This document shows positions 11,900 to 23,660 of a stretch of DNA of 32,724 nt, in pieces (the stretch's first letter is position 1; each line of letters opens with the position of its first letter). The position numbers and the translations under genes are program-made. The stretch is from Plantago elongata (Eukaryota > Streptophyta > Magnoliopsida > Lamiales > Plantaginaceae), in assembly GCA_036897095.1 (NCBI GenBank), contig JAYMSP010001391.1, positions 1 through 32,724 on the forward strand. The letters run 5' to 3'. Under the pieces are notes generated by a model. It was not told where the DNA came from. It made no database searches and saw only the letters and a list, made by a program, of their open reading frames with translations.

Positions 11900-14800
11900 T
11901 TTCATAAACATTCTCCCCGAATTCACATAAACAATTGCAACTTTACATTCACTCTGATATTTATCGAACTTTGGGCTGGGTGTTTGTTTAGTTCGAGTTT
12001 TGTATGTTTGTTTCCTTGCTATGTCGTTTGTTGGGTGTTCGAATTTGATGTTGTATCCTGTTGTTCTTGAAGACTGCATATGTGTATTGTGGTATGTCAT
12101 GTATGAGTTTTCTTTCCCTCCCTTGTTGGTGAGTAGTTGCTGCGTATAGCTGTTCTTGTCATTTGACTGTGTGGGAGTCGAGTTGGTCCATGGGTTGCGT
12201 GTGTTGTGCTGAAATACGCAGCGAGTTGTTATATGTGATTTAGAAGGTAGTTCAAATTGTTGTTGCGATCATGGTGATATGTGAAGTGTGTGTGTGTGTG
12301 TTGATCGAATTGTTTGGTGACTGTGTGGTTTGCGAACTGATTTTTGTATGTACTGTGTTGATGTTTTTGGTAGCTGTAGTTGGTTCATTTAGTAAAAGAG
12401 GATAAACTTTGCTTGACATTCTATCCTTGTATTCTTTTTTGCAGTAAGTTATGCTAGTCTGAGTTACTGTATACCAAATGAGGAGCTCTTCTAGCTATCA
12501 GATCATCTTAGTTAATTATTATGTGTGTTTTGTGGAAGTGGATGAGTTGAGTTTTTTTTATATTAACTCTATTTGAGTTTGTTTAGGGATTTGACAGAAT
12601 CCAATTCATCTGAATTGCTAGCTTATCGTTTAGTTTATATAGCTTTCAATTTGTCAACCAATCTGCTAGTTCTAAGTTGCTCATTCCTAAATTATACTCG
12701 GGTTTCAATTTCGTGTCCAACCTGCTATGTTGCGCACATTGTTTGAATTCTATCTTTTTCATTCAAACGGGCGTCGATTGCAGCATTTGCCTTACATTTA
12801 TATGTTAATTCGAAACCTGAAAGACACCTTTTCTTGATGATATACATGAACTGAAACTACACTGATAGAAACTTCATGCTCTCTAACTTCTGTGATTAGT
12901 GATACATTCTCAGGGCTAAAGTAGTTACCTGACAGCTGCTTATTCCATGGAGTCATTCTTATGCCAGTACTGTTTTTCTTTATATGCCTGATGAGCCTGT
13001 TTATACTGCTTTGGGACGGTTAGTTGGTAGGATTTGGTCTCACATAATATCAAGTTTTGTACTCGCTTACGAGGTGAAGAATGTGCGAAACGATTGAATA
13101 GTTTAGGACTTGAGTATCTAGGGAAGCATACACATGATAGTTTGCTCTTCCACCACTATGAAATTTGGGTTAAGTTTAGGCGAAACAAGGCTTAAATTGT
13201 TCCAAGGCCATCAGTATTGTTGTTTGATCGTTTATTTGTATTTGTAATCTTAATTGATGAAGTTGTTGTGACTCTAAGTTGTCCATCATAATTTTAGTTG
13301 TTTTTATGTATTTTGTGCCAAAATTTTGAGTCTGGATTGTGTGTCTAAGCATGATTGGTTAAAGTCACGTTCACTTGGAGTGTATATATATTTGCTTGCT
13401 TGCTGCTAATTCCCTAGTTTACGTGGTGTTGGAATTTGTATGAACTTATGAATCATTTACTTTTTGTTTTAATTGTCTTTGAGTTGGAAGACTTTGTTAT
13501 TGGGTGGTTCATGTTTGCTGTTAATTGGCATTTTGGTTGGTTAAATTAATTCCAGCTTTGGTTTGAGTAGTCGACCTGTTTCTTGGTATTTCTTTTATTT
13601 ATCTACTCGTCATGTATAATTGCACATAGTATCTTTATGTTCCAACTTAATTCCAACTTGATCATGAAGCTTGGTACTGTGTCGATCTTGAGTGTGTTTT
13701 GTTAGCATCATATGATTATATGAAATTATGTGCTTAAGCGTCTTCGTCTTTTTAATTGTTGCCACTTGTTTATGATTGTTATTGGGGGGTTTAAGGGAGT
13801 CTGGCAATTCTTTCTTCATAAATTTTTAAGTAGTATTATCCTTACCAGGATTTGCGAGTTGCTTAGGCTACGAAGATATCCAAGGTGAGTGATTTCAGGT
13901 TTTCGGTATCCGGCCCTGGGAAAGTCATTCTCTTTCAGAGTCTTCTTATTCCAGTACTTGTTCCCGCTTGCTTGCTTGCTTAACTCTAACTTCGACTACG
14001 CGACGACATCTCGATTGGCAACGACACGATTACTAACCACGACTACTAACTACTGGGTTATTCATGTTGTAATCTATTGTTCTGTATTCTGGTTATATCT
14101 TGCTATTCCATTCTGGTTATACCTTGCTATTCCACATGATATGCATTGCATGAAAAAATTGAATTTCAAAAGAAACCACACTATTTTGAAAAACTTGGGA
14201 AACCGACTGGTCAACTTGTTCGACAAAATTTATAAAGAGGTCTGCAACTCTATTCTTTCGGGCTCCTGCTTACTTGCTCGGACTATTCAAACGATCCTAT
14301 ATATTCGGGTTGCGATGGTTCGTGCCTATCATATGCAATTCCGGCGTGGTCACGCCTCCATTACTTGTTCGGACTATTCAAACGGTCCTCTATATTCGGG
14401 TTGCGATGGGTCGTGCCTATCATATGCAATTCCGGCGAGGTCACGCCTCCATCTTGTTATTTGACCAATACCTGATCCGTTTGGTCCAGCCCAAGACAAT
14501 TATTGTTATAGTACTGTGAATCTAGCACCTTTTATGTACTATGATCCTGCTTGCTTGCTTGTGAACGGTTTCCATTTTAAAAATTGCTTGAACATCTTGT
14601 GGTGGTTTGCTATCTTGTTGCATTCATGCTCATCTTGATACATGCTTGATTATCCTCACTAAGTCTATATGAACGCTCTTCCTATTCTAATTATGATTTT
14701 CCAGGTGTAGAGCACGAAGTGAGGATGGGATAGACTGACTGACCCTACACTTCTCTAGTTATTCCGCTGCTAATTTACTAGATGTATGATATGACTTTTG

Positions 14801-14903
14801 ACTTGTAAATTATATTTGGGGCCTGTATCAATTATACGTTTTGATATATGTATTCGAGAGTTCGGCATAATCCTTGACGTCCGGACCCCGATCCTGTCCC
14901 TTA
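11900..14903 (+). mobile_element. Probable LTR-type retroelement DNA, truncated on the right
   Basis: A 3-kb non-coding T/G-rich block whose base composition changes sharply from the AT-rich array before it. It holds a TATA-like TGTATATATATTTGC at about 13380, a (GT)n tract near 12286, splice-like AAGGTGAGTG near 13880, and a 91-bp tandem duplication. Its right end (CGTCCGGACCCCGATCCTGTCCC, about 14880-14900) has the style of gypsy LTR 3' sequences. It stops where copia coding begins at 14905, which suggests a nested or deleted junction. Neither LTR terminus was found, so class and limits are tentative. Open frames at 13889-14519 lie in the repeats and are not credible genes. Confidence 0.35.
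14271..14452 (+). repeat. 91-bp tandem duplication
   Basis: Two adjacent copies with period 91 bp (CGGACTATTCAAACG begins at 14279 and 14370). They share GGTTGCGATGG, CGTGCCTATCATATGCAATT and GGTCACGCCTCCAT and differ at only a few bases, so the duplication is fairly recent compared with its surroundings. Subrepeats of this kind are common in plant LTRs. Confidence 0.85.
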
Positions 14904-14904
14904 C

Positions 14905-16965
14905 ATGAATCAACTGCCAGACTCATTCGCTGATCCAAAAAGAGTTACGAAATCTTATACTCCAGCTGCTAATGCTCCACATAGAATTGAAGTGCCTAAA
15001 GGGCAACTTACAAATGAGTCTAAGCCACCCATGAAGCGTGAGAGACTAGTCGGTTCCAAAGATATAAATCCTCGAAAACATAAAGGAGCAAATAATGGCC
15101 CGTTAGAGGAAAAAGTTGATAAGACTCCTCATGAGTCACACGGCAAAGAAAAAGAAATTCATGTACCTGAAATTGTTGAATATGAAGAGATCTCGATAAA
15201 TTATGTCGTGAATAGAAAGACATGAACCGAAGTGAAATTGATGTCGACACAATATTCTCATATAATGCAGCGTGCGATATTGTAGAACAAAATGAGGATC
15301 TTGAACCTACATCTATAAAAGAATGTTGTCTTAGAAATGATTGGTCAAAATGGAAAGAGGCAATTACTGCAAAATTGAACTCTCTTGGACAATGTGAAGT
15401 TTTCGGACCTATCGTCTGTATACCTAATGGTGTAAAACCCATTGAATACAAGTGGATATTTGTGCGAAAAAGAAATAAGAAAAATGAAGTTGCAAGATAT
15501 GAAGAAAGACTTGTCGCACAAGGTTTCTGTCAAAGACCTGGAATTGATTATGAAGAGACGTATTCTCCTGTGATGGATGCAATTACTTTTCGCATTCTAT
15601 TAAGTCTGGCTACACATGAGAAACTTGAAATGAGTCTTATGAATGTAGTTACAGCCTATCTGTACGACTCACTAGAAAATGACATATACATGAAAATTCC
15701 TGAAGGATTCAAAATGCCCGAAGGACAATCCTGAGATGGTTATTCAATTAAGTTGAAAATCCTTATATGGACTAAAACAATCGGGAAAAATGTGGTTCAG
15801 TCGTTTTAGCACATTTTTGAAAAATGAAGGTTACACAAATGATCCTATATGTCTATGCGTTTTCATCAAACGATCAGGATCAAAATGTGTCATTATTGAT
15901 GCCTAAATCTATAACTTGAATTAATATTGTTAGAACTCCTGAAGAGTTAGCAAAGGCAGTCTGAGTGTTTGAAAAATGAATTTGAAATGAAAGACCTTGG
16001 AAAAACAAAATACTGTTTGGATCTACAAATCGAGCACTTGACAAATGGCACACTTATCCATTTAAACATATTGTTGAAACGATTTAAAATGAATAAAGCT
16101 CATCCGATAAACACCCCCATGATTGTAACTCTCGATGTGAAATGAGACCCATTTAGACCTCGTGAAGATGATGAAGAACTTCTTGGCCCTGAAGTGCCAT
16201 ATCTTAGTGTTATTGGCACATTGATGTACCTTGCTAACAACACTCGACCTGATATAGCTTATTTACTAGCAAGGTATAGTTCTTCTCCAACTCACAAACA
16301 TTGGGTTAGAGTTAAACAAGTACTTCGATACTTACGAGGTACAGTGGATATGCACTTGTATTATCCAAAATGTGGCAATTCAGAATTAATCAGATATAAC
16401 GGTGCGGGATATTTATCTAATCCCCACAAATCCCGATCGCAAACAGGTTATCTATTTACATGGAGGTACAACCATTTCATTGCGTTCTGTTAAGCAATCC
16501 TTATCTGCTACTTCTTCTAACCATAAATTTTAGCAATTCATGAAGCAAGTTGTGAGTGTGTTTGGTTATGATCTTTAACTGGACATGTTCAAGATACATG
16601 TGGCCTTATTCAAGAAGGAAGTCCTAACTGTGCTATTTGAGGACAATGCGGCTTGCATAGCTCAACTGAAGGGAGGCTTCATCGAAGGTGATCAAACAAA
16701 GCACATATCAACAAAGTTTTTCTTGACTCATGATCTACAAAAGGAAGGCTCCATCCAAGTTCAACAGATTCGATCAATCGACAACTTGGCAAACTTGTTC
16801 ACTAAATCACTTCCATCATCTCATTTGAGAAATTGGTTCGAAAGATTGGAATGCGACAACTCAAGGAAGTGACGTGATACTTTAATCAGGGGAGTTGGTT
16901 ACACACTGTACTCTTTTTCTCTTGACTTAGTTCTTACCCCACTGGGTTTTTCTTACTAGTGGTCC
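14905..16965 (+). mobile_element. Degenerate Ty1/copia retrotransposon, 3' half of pol
   Basis: Four broken segments of one polyprotein in copia order. 14905-15225 is the region after integrase (NQLPDSFADPKRVTKS). 15222-15734 is the N-terminal reverse transcriptase (YKWIFVRKRNKKNEV, LVAQGFCQRPGIDYEETYSP). 15735-16193 is RT with many stops, but KNEFEMKDLGKTKYCL is still legible. 16194-16496 (RPDIAYLLARYSSSP, LRYLRGT, SQTGYLFT) and 16585-16872 (EDNAACIAQLKGG, TKHISTKFF) are RNase H. There is a frame change at about 15222 and stops at 15732 and 16494. The YVDD catalytic site is gone: near 15905-15921 only IYNLN remains after a stop. A polypurine-like AGGGGAG lies at 16888-16894, followed by the usual copia TACTCTTTTTCTCTTGAC leader. 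Sequence then switches at about 16966 to another element, so no 3' LTR follows. It is inactive. Confidence 0.9.
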
Positions 16966-17088
16966 ATGCGCTCCTGACAAAGGAGGCTGCTGGGTCGGAG
17001 AGACCTGGTCTCTTGTGGTGATATCTGGAGGGGCCTTCTGTGAAGAAGTAGTAGCGGTATGCCCATCGCTGGGTCGGATCCTCTCTGC

Positions 17089-17205
17089 TCAAGTGGTGCT
17101 CCGAGTTGTTGCGGTTTTTCGAGTGGGAGGTCTACCTTGGGGACGTCTTACAGGAGTTCGATCCGGAGGTAAAGCAACCTGAGCTGATCTTCTAGGTCTT
17201 GTCAT
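17089..17205 (-). pseudogene. gag N-terminus of the gypsy element, broken
   Basis: 38 codons starting MTRPRRSAQVALPPDR, basic and proline-rich like the start of many plant gypsy gag proteins, then a TGA at 17091-17089. Proline/serine-rich coding-like sequence continues in another frame to about 16966 (SQKAPPDITTRD), indicating a frameshift. Capsid and zinc-knuckle parts are absent because the element is truncated. Confidence 0.6.
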
Positions 17206-17266
17206 TTCTCAGGAAGGGAACAAAGAGCTGACTTTTTATTCGGTTTCCCACAAACGACGCCAATTA

Positions 17267-18077
17267 TGTTGAGGTAAAAGCCCCAACCCTCGGGTATAGC
17301 AAAAAGCTAACTAAGTCCACTAGATTAGGATACGAATGCCAAGGTAATCTTCAACTTCGAGCCCTAAACACCTAGGATGTAACCCTGCACAAGTGATTAC
17401 ATTGGGGCGAGGGGAGGGGGGTTAGAACCTTTAGATCCGGCTTGCCTAGGATCATCCCGGATTATGAGACTTTACTCGAGAGTGATTATGAATCGACTAT
17501 GTAAAATGAAGGTCTAAAGCTTATGGTGAAATGAGAAGACCAAGTGAGCTTGTTGATTTACCTTGGGAATTGTGCACTTTATAGATATTATTCCCCATTT
17601 AGGGGTAGACAGACCTCTTGGATTGTGCCAAGTGTAGGGCTAAGATTAAGCCCATGGACCATAGTATAGTCATAACACATCTACCATTTGGGCCTCATTT
17701 TGTAGGATCTTTGAGGTCATCTTCGTCCTCTTGTCTGAGAAGACATCCGAGGGGAATGTTCCAGATCATGACATCCGAAACTGGTCATGCCCTCTCCTAC
17801 TGACGTGCTATGGTCTGTTATACTTGGTTTTCTTGAGGTCCAAATATAGACTCATATGCATTAGTGGTTCGGACCTGCTTCCTTTCAGATATAGCACTTT
17901 GGTCCGGATTTCCCTATCACGGTATTCTTGTATATTGGTCTGGTTTAACCTCCGATGGCCTTTGGCTCGGGATCTCATACTCGGATCCTTGAGACCTTGA
18001 CCATGTAATATTGTGATGTCTTGGGATCCAATCGTGAGACATCCAAATAACGGATTGGACATATTCCCGTATCAACA
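17267..18077 (-). repeat. 811-bp LTR with TGTTGA...TCAACA ends
   Basis: The plus strand starts TGTTGA at 17267-17272 and ends TCAACA at 18072-18077, perfect 6-bp terminal inverted repeats in the TG...CA form required of LTRs. The PBS-like site lies 4 bp beyond the left edge, as expected for a minus-strand 5' LTR. A TATA-like CTATAAAG lies on the minus strand at 17584-17577. Frames of 61-89 codons at 17618-18162 read through this LTR and are not genes. Confidence 0.75.
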
Positions 18078-18084
18078 CATCAAT

Positions 18085-18189
18085 GACCTGCCAAAACACA
18101 CAACACAAAATTGTGGCCTTCGGTTTTGACAGACCACATACTATTTGTGTCCAGCCAAACATATAGTTTAGTCTACTGTTTGGCAGGCC
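18085..18189. mobile_element. Possible 105-bp MITE with GRCCTGCCAAA ends
   Basis: GACCTGCCAAAACA at 18085-18098 is inverted at the right end (CTGTTTGGCAGGCC, ending 18189). A short element with about 13-bp imperfect terminal repeats would explain it. No target duplication was found and the left edge is close to the LTR end, so it could also be chance similarity. Confidence 0.35.
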
Positions 18190-18993
18190 AAGTTTTGTTT
18201 TCTAGAATCTGATAATGGATTCCGATTAAATTTATGAATAAATATGTAATTTTATTTTATTGTAAACAAAACTTACCTAGTGATCATTATAGCGCTTATA
18301 ATTTTATATTTAATGTAATGTTTAGAATAGTTTTTTTGAAATTTGAAATTGTAATTTTATATAGTAGAATAGTTTTAGTACATTTTTAGAGCTTTGAAAG
18401 CTATCAAGTTGTTTTTGTAAGTTATTGAGCTTTGGATTATTTTTGTAATTTTTAAAAATATTTTCTACATTTAGTAAAAAGTGTCATGCGTTTGACATTG
18501 TCTTAAATTTATAAAGTTTATATGACTGTGATGAATAGACCAAACAATGCCAACCTGATATATATTGACAAAAACAAACATTTCTTAATCGAGATTAATT
18601 TATGCTTAATAGTTTTTAACTAATTATTACCTACATTTGAAATCTGGACGAGATAATGAATCGATTTCTCTTTAGAGGTAGGGAGGTTCAACCGTATTTT
18701 GAATTTCAAGCGGTTGTATCAGGGTTAAGAGTTAATTTTGTTTTAGATTCATGAATTTGAAACTTTGTTTATCATCAATTCTCATCATAATATAAATTGG
18801 AGCTTGGAAAGTTGAAGCATATAAGATTGCATGGATGGTGTAGTTTTCTCATAAAATTTGATTGACTTAACTAAAAGAAGTCAAAATACTTCATGGATGA
18901 GAGACTTTTTAGCCCATAAAAATGAAAATAAATAAAAGAAAACCACTTTTAGAAAACACAATCTACCACCCAAATCTTTAACCTTTTGTGGCT

Positions 18994-19001
18994 TATATAT
19001 A
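18994..19001 (+). promoter_or_regulatory. TATA box of the GH9 glucanase gene
   Basis: TTATATATAC 33 bp upstream of the first in-frame ATG (19027). Usual spacing puts the transcription start at about 19022-19030, almost on that ATG. The second in-frame ATG at 19051 may therefore be the one used. The stretch 18190-18990 is AT-rich upstream sequence with no other feature recognised. Confidence 0.5.
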
Positions 19002-19026
19002 CGTTCTGGCTTTTGCTCGATAACAA

Positions 19027-21167
19027 ATGAAAAGGAGAAGCATACTGACAATGACATCAAGAATAATATTTGTGCTAGCGATTGTTACTTTGACTATTGT
19101 GATTGAGGCAAAGGTGAAAAGCTTGCATGATTATGGTGATGCATTGTCCAAAAGCATACTTTTTTTTGAGGGTCAAAGGTCTGGTAAATTGCCACCCACA
19201 CAAAGGATGACTTGGAGAAAAGACTCTGCTCTTCGTGATGGTTTAGACGTCGGGGTAAGTTTTCTTTGTCCAACCATCGAAAACTATTACTTGTACGAGG
19301 ATATTGTTGTTAGAATCATCCACAACTTTCATTAGTTATGCGTGATCCCATACATATTTGTTAGTGTGGAGCATTCATATCCACACGATATTTGAAATTA
19401 ATCCACATGTCTTGTAAAAAAAAAATTAATAGTGTAGCGGTGCAGGTGGACTTAACAGGAGGTTACTACGATGCTGGTGACAACGTCAAATACAACTTCC
19501 CGATGGCATACTCAACCACAATGCTTGCATGGAGCATAATAGAATACGGCAAGACCATGGATCAAACGGATTTAACGCATGCATTGGAGGCCATCAGGTG
19601 GTCAACAGATTACTTTCTCAAGTCCACTGCAAAGCCAGGTGTTGTTTACGCTCAGGTGGGAGCTCCACAGGCGGATCATAATTGTTGGGAGAGGCCAGAA
19701 GATATGGATACTCCTCGAACAGTTTATGCAGTCACACGAGAAGCTCCTGGATCAGAAGTCTCGGCAGAAATAGCTGCAGCGCTAGCCGCGTCTTCTATGG
19801 TATTCAAGTCTTGTGGCGACAGACCATACGCTGATGTGCTTTTGCAGAGGGCTATTGAAGTATTCGAATTTGCGGACACATATAGAGGAAATTACAACGA
19901 TAGTATTGGGATCGGAGTTTGCCCCTGGTATTGCAACTACAATGGATATTATGTACGCGCCTAAATTGTATTCCATCTTTTCATGAGTTTCAGCTACGAA
20001 TTAAGTATAACTAAATGTTTCTAAATTATTATACAGGATGATTTGTTATGGGGAGCTGCTTGGCTACACAAATCAACAAAGGAACCTAGGTATTGGGAAT
20101 ATGTCACAGAGAATATGGAAAAGTACAAAGCACAAATTGAACCCAGCATGCTAGAATTTGGTTGGGATGCCAAACATGCTGGCATCAATATACTTGTTTC
20201 CAAGGTACATTTTTATACTATCTCCCGCCCCGTTCGGTTGTATATGCACGTTAATTATCTACGTTTTATTACAAGTCATATATGGTAAGACTCCGACTCA
20301 ATTAACGCCACATATCTTACAACTTAAATTTAGCACGCGGTTAATTTTGTTTCCTAAAAACGCACATGATTTCGTGCAGTTCGTCATAAATAACTCGTTG
20401 GAAGCTACCACTCCTTTCCTCTCCTATGCAGACAAGTTTGTTTGCAGTGTATTGCCTGAATCTCCATTAAAAACTTGGACCTATACTCCAGGTAATTTTT
20501 TTGGTGAAATTTCATTTTTTATAAATTTTTACTATATCTAACATTTTGGAAAGTTTTAGAGATTCTATTAAGATCTAGTTCACATGCTAAATTGCAGGTG
20601 GACTTTTATTTAGAGAACCTGGAGTTTGTAACCTACAAAACAATGCCATGTCATTCATTTTACTAGCATATGCTAGGTATATTAAAAACACCAAGAGGGT
20701 AATTCAATGTGGTAACGTAAAAATTGACTCTTTCCGACTCATTCACTTTACGAGAAGTCAGGTAAACCTATTGGAACTCCCCTCATTTTGCACAACCTCC
20801 TCCGTATTTTAACAATAACACGAAATTGGCAACTCAAACAATGCAGGTTAATTATATTCTTGGTAGCAATCCTATGAATATGTCTTACATGGTGGGATAT
20901 GGAGATAAATATCCACAAAGAATACACCATAGAGGATCTACATTACCCTCAAAGGACCAACATCCAGAGCCCTTTAAGTGCAATGACGGAAGCCCACATT
21001 TCTTCAGTCAAGAACCAAATCCGAATTTGTTGATCGGAGCTGTTATTGGTGGGCCGAACTTTACTGATAGTTATGAAGATCATCGAAATGACCCAGGACG
21101 ATCTGAGCCCACTACATATGTAAATGCACCCCTTGTGGGCCTACTAGCCTATTTCAAAGCACACTAA
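19027..21167 (+). CDS. Secreted endo-1,4-beta-glucanase, glycoside hydrolase family 9 class B, 6 exons
   Basis: Exons 19027-19254, 19446-19952, 20037-20204, 20380-20491, 20598-20761 and 20847-21167 join in phase into 499 residues, the usual length for class B. A signal peptide (about 1-28, ending VTLTIVIEA) is followed directly by the GH9 domain, with no cellulose-binding tail (class C) or N-terminal anchor (class A/KORRIGAN). Landmarks: YYDAGDN (83-89, catalytic Asp pair D85/D88), [56 protein letters not shown] (signature 1 with H-x-R), and [14 protein letters not shown] with the proton-donor Glu at E480. It hydrolyses internal beta-1,4 bonds in cellulose or xyloglucan-type wall glucans in the apoplast (family knowledge). 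Odd points: P476 stands where signature 2 has an aromatic, and the WRGDS-type motif reads WRKDS. Otherwise there are no stops or frameshifts. It may use the ATG at 19051. AATAAA overlaps the stop region at 21166. Which tissue or process it serves is unknown. Confidence 0.93.
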
Positions 21168-21171
21168 TAAA

Positions 21172-23660
21172 TTAGAATTATACCTCTAAGAGAAAAACTT
21201 CATTATTTTCGACGATGTTAATAATAAGAATTCTGTAATTCGGCAGAAGGATTGAGTAATGGACAAGCATGTTAGTAAAAGAGCTCGGGAAATGAGTCAT
21301 AGTTGTGACAATAGCATCCGTATAACACATAGGAAAGTACGTTATGATACCAAGGATATCACTGAACCGTAGGACAATCTCAAATGTCCAATACCTTTCA
21401 CGAGGAATCAATTTTCCATTAGGTAATGCTTTGCAATGACCGTAAACAAGGTTCACGTGGATAATTGTATGTTGCATTGTCAAGAGCGCGAGTATCATAA
21501 TAAACAATCTTGGTATTGATAAGGCCGTCAACAGTAGACTCTGATGACCACATAAAAGAAATGTTGTATACAAAGAAATCTTACAAAATCAGAGCTAGGT
21601 TGAGGCACTAAACAAACATTAACTTTTTCATTGCGATTGCGAATTACTTTTCTTCAACCTATATATTGTATTAACAACTTCGGCCAATTAATCATAAGTT
21701 AACATATATATCGGTAAATTTGTACTGAAACAAATCAAATATAACTTAGAAATCCATTGCACAAGACCAAAATACGCTTGACATGCATAGTGTGTGACGT
21801 AATTTCTAATAATGTATAAGATAGATTTTCTATTTAAGTATCAAAATTTGAAATTGTAACGTCTCTATGTGGAATGGAGGAAGTTGAAATGGAAGTATTA
21901 TTCACCACCATACTATATTATAAACATATACTTCTGCCGTCCCAGATTAAACTTATTTTGTGTCTAGATACATTTTCATACTAAATTATATAAGCAATTA
22001 GATTATTTGTGAAAATAGGTTAAGTGATCCACTTTCCCCTGATTTGTTCCTTTTTTTCAGAGGCGTTAAGCTCTCTTATCACCGATGATGAGTGTAGGGA
22101 GGTGTTGTTGATGAGTGAATTTTGGACCATCTCATCTAGTCTTTTTCAACACCTTTTATTGTTCTTAAGTCTTAGTTTTTATGATAAAGTAGAACGGTTT
22201 TACTCGTTTCGCTCTATTTTGTATTTTACAGATATTTAGTGAAAACGCTCCAATTTATAGCAAAAAGGATGCATTACATGCACACTTGGATGATCCAACT
22301 GCTTTGCATAGTTGCTAGAAGTGGAGTGATGGAGTAAAAATACCAAAAAACGGAGTTGGAATGAGTGAAATTGAGCAAAGGAGCAAAATTGGTGAAGAAA
22401 GGCGAACTGGAGCAAGCTCTTGTCGCGAACTCTCACAGAGAGTTAACCCACATCGCTCGGAGATGATCGCGTTGCAAAGACCTATTGCGACGCGACGCGA
22501 ACGGCCTTTTGGCCCATCGCATCGCTAACCATTCCCAGTTCACTGCGAACTTCGACTTCCAAGTTCCAGTCGACTTCTACTTCAAATTGGCGACTTCCAT
22601 TATCAACCAGTGTTCTCCTAGTTATATTCTACTACTTTGTTCTCTATATAATAGAGCCCTAGTCTTCAATTGTAAACACAACTCACATACCACCTCTCAA
22701 CACACTAGAGAGAGAGAAACAAAGTTTAAAAGGCAAAGGTTGCTTAACCCTATCCTTGGTTATTTTTTATATCGAAAACTATTTTGTGCTAATTGAAATT
22801 TGGATTCTAGCAAGCTCTACAGTTGGATCCTATCAGTTACCTGGGACTGACAACCATCGGTACACTGTTCTAATTTAACTTTATCTTGAGAATATGTGCT
22901 TAGCTCTCTTTTCCATGACTATGAGTAGCTAAACACCCCCACTATGGGATGGTGATGAATACAAGCATAATTAGTTAGGGTTTATGCAATTCGATATGTG
23001 TCAGGATTAATGACTATGCTAAGGTTAAGCAATTAATCTGGTTATATATATTTGACATTCTTACTTCAAAATAACTGATTCGCATAACTCGAACATCTAT
23101 CAATTATCTTTTCGACCATGAATTTTAAGAAAGGTTTGTTGAAATATATATAAACCAAATTAATATGTTTACCGTAGTTTAGTGGAATTGACGACTCCAC
23201 TAATACTATCTTTACCATGAAAGTAGTGAGTGAGACAATGAACGTACATGAACCGAGTGAGACACTCGGAGTGATTGACTCATGTGATTGCAATTCCCTA
23301 CTAATCATCTTGTTGAAATCATCACCCTATAATTTCTCCAATTGCATATATCTTATTTTCATATAATATATTTCTCTTCTATGTCTATCTCCTCTATTCT
23401 CTACAAACTCTCTGTTTCTCCACAACACATAAAACAACTCGCTGCTGAGGCAAATAAACTCTCTATATAGCTTTCTTCATATATAGAATTACGTTTACTA
23501 AATTTCTTAAGCCAAAGCAACAACTGGTTAAGTCCTTAGAGATCGACATCTGGTTATTTTCATTATACTACAGTTTATACTTAGTATTGGATTTAACTCT
23601 GGCATAAAAATAAATAAATATAAAACTCTGATTTGACACCTCATTTGTTACTCCCTCGGC
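21172..23660. other. Intergenic; LTR-like promoter block at 22600-22870
   Basis: No gene recognised. Around 22400-22870 the sequence is less AT-rich, with CGCGACGCGAACGG, then TCTCTATATAATAGAGCCCT (TATA-like, about 22643) and CAACACACTAGAGAGAGAG. This layout is typical of a retrotransposon LTR U3/R region. Edges were not found. A phrase EALSSLITDDECRE at about 22060 (plus) faintly resembles the LINE RT segment upstream of the FADD box, but this is weak. Frames here are short and unsupported. Confidence 0.3.

Larger units (their letters stand above)
16966..18077 (-). mobile_element. 5' end of a Ty3/gypsy-type retrotransposon, truncated
   Basis: Read on the minus strand the order is LTR (18077-17267), short spacer, PBS-like site (from 17262: TGGCGTCGTTTGTGGGAAAC), then gag leader and gag start (ATG at 17205). 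The interior is cut at about 16966, where copia sequence begins. The PBS-like sequence resembles the TGGCGCCGT...GTGGG type that follows the 5' LTR in several plant gypsy lineages. The exact lineage is not determined. Confidence 0.7.

Noticed and set aside
13889..14519. Overlapping frames of 191 and 81 codons
   Set aside because: Both read through the 91-bp duplication, so their length comes from the repeat and they resemble no protein family.
17618..18162. Several 61-89 codon frames on both strands
   Set aside because: All lie inside the 811-bp LTR, which explains the sequence better.
22024..22239. EALSSLITDDECRE-like phrase as an upstream LINE RT segment
   Set aside because: The match is short and the FADD box is 1.6 kb away with no LINE-like sequence between; kept only as a weak note.
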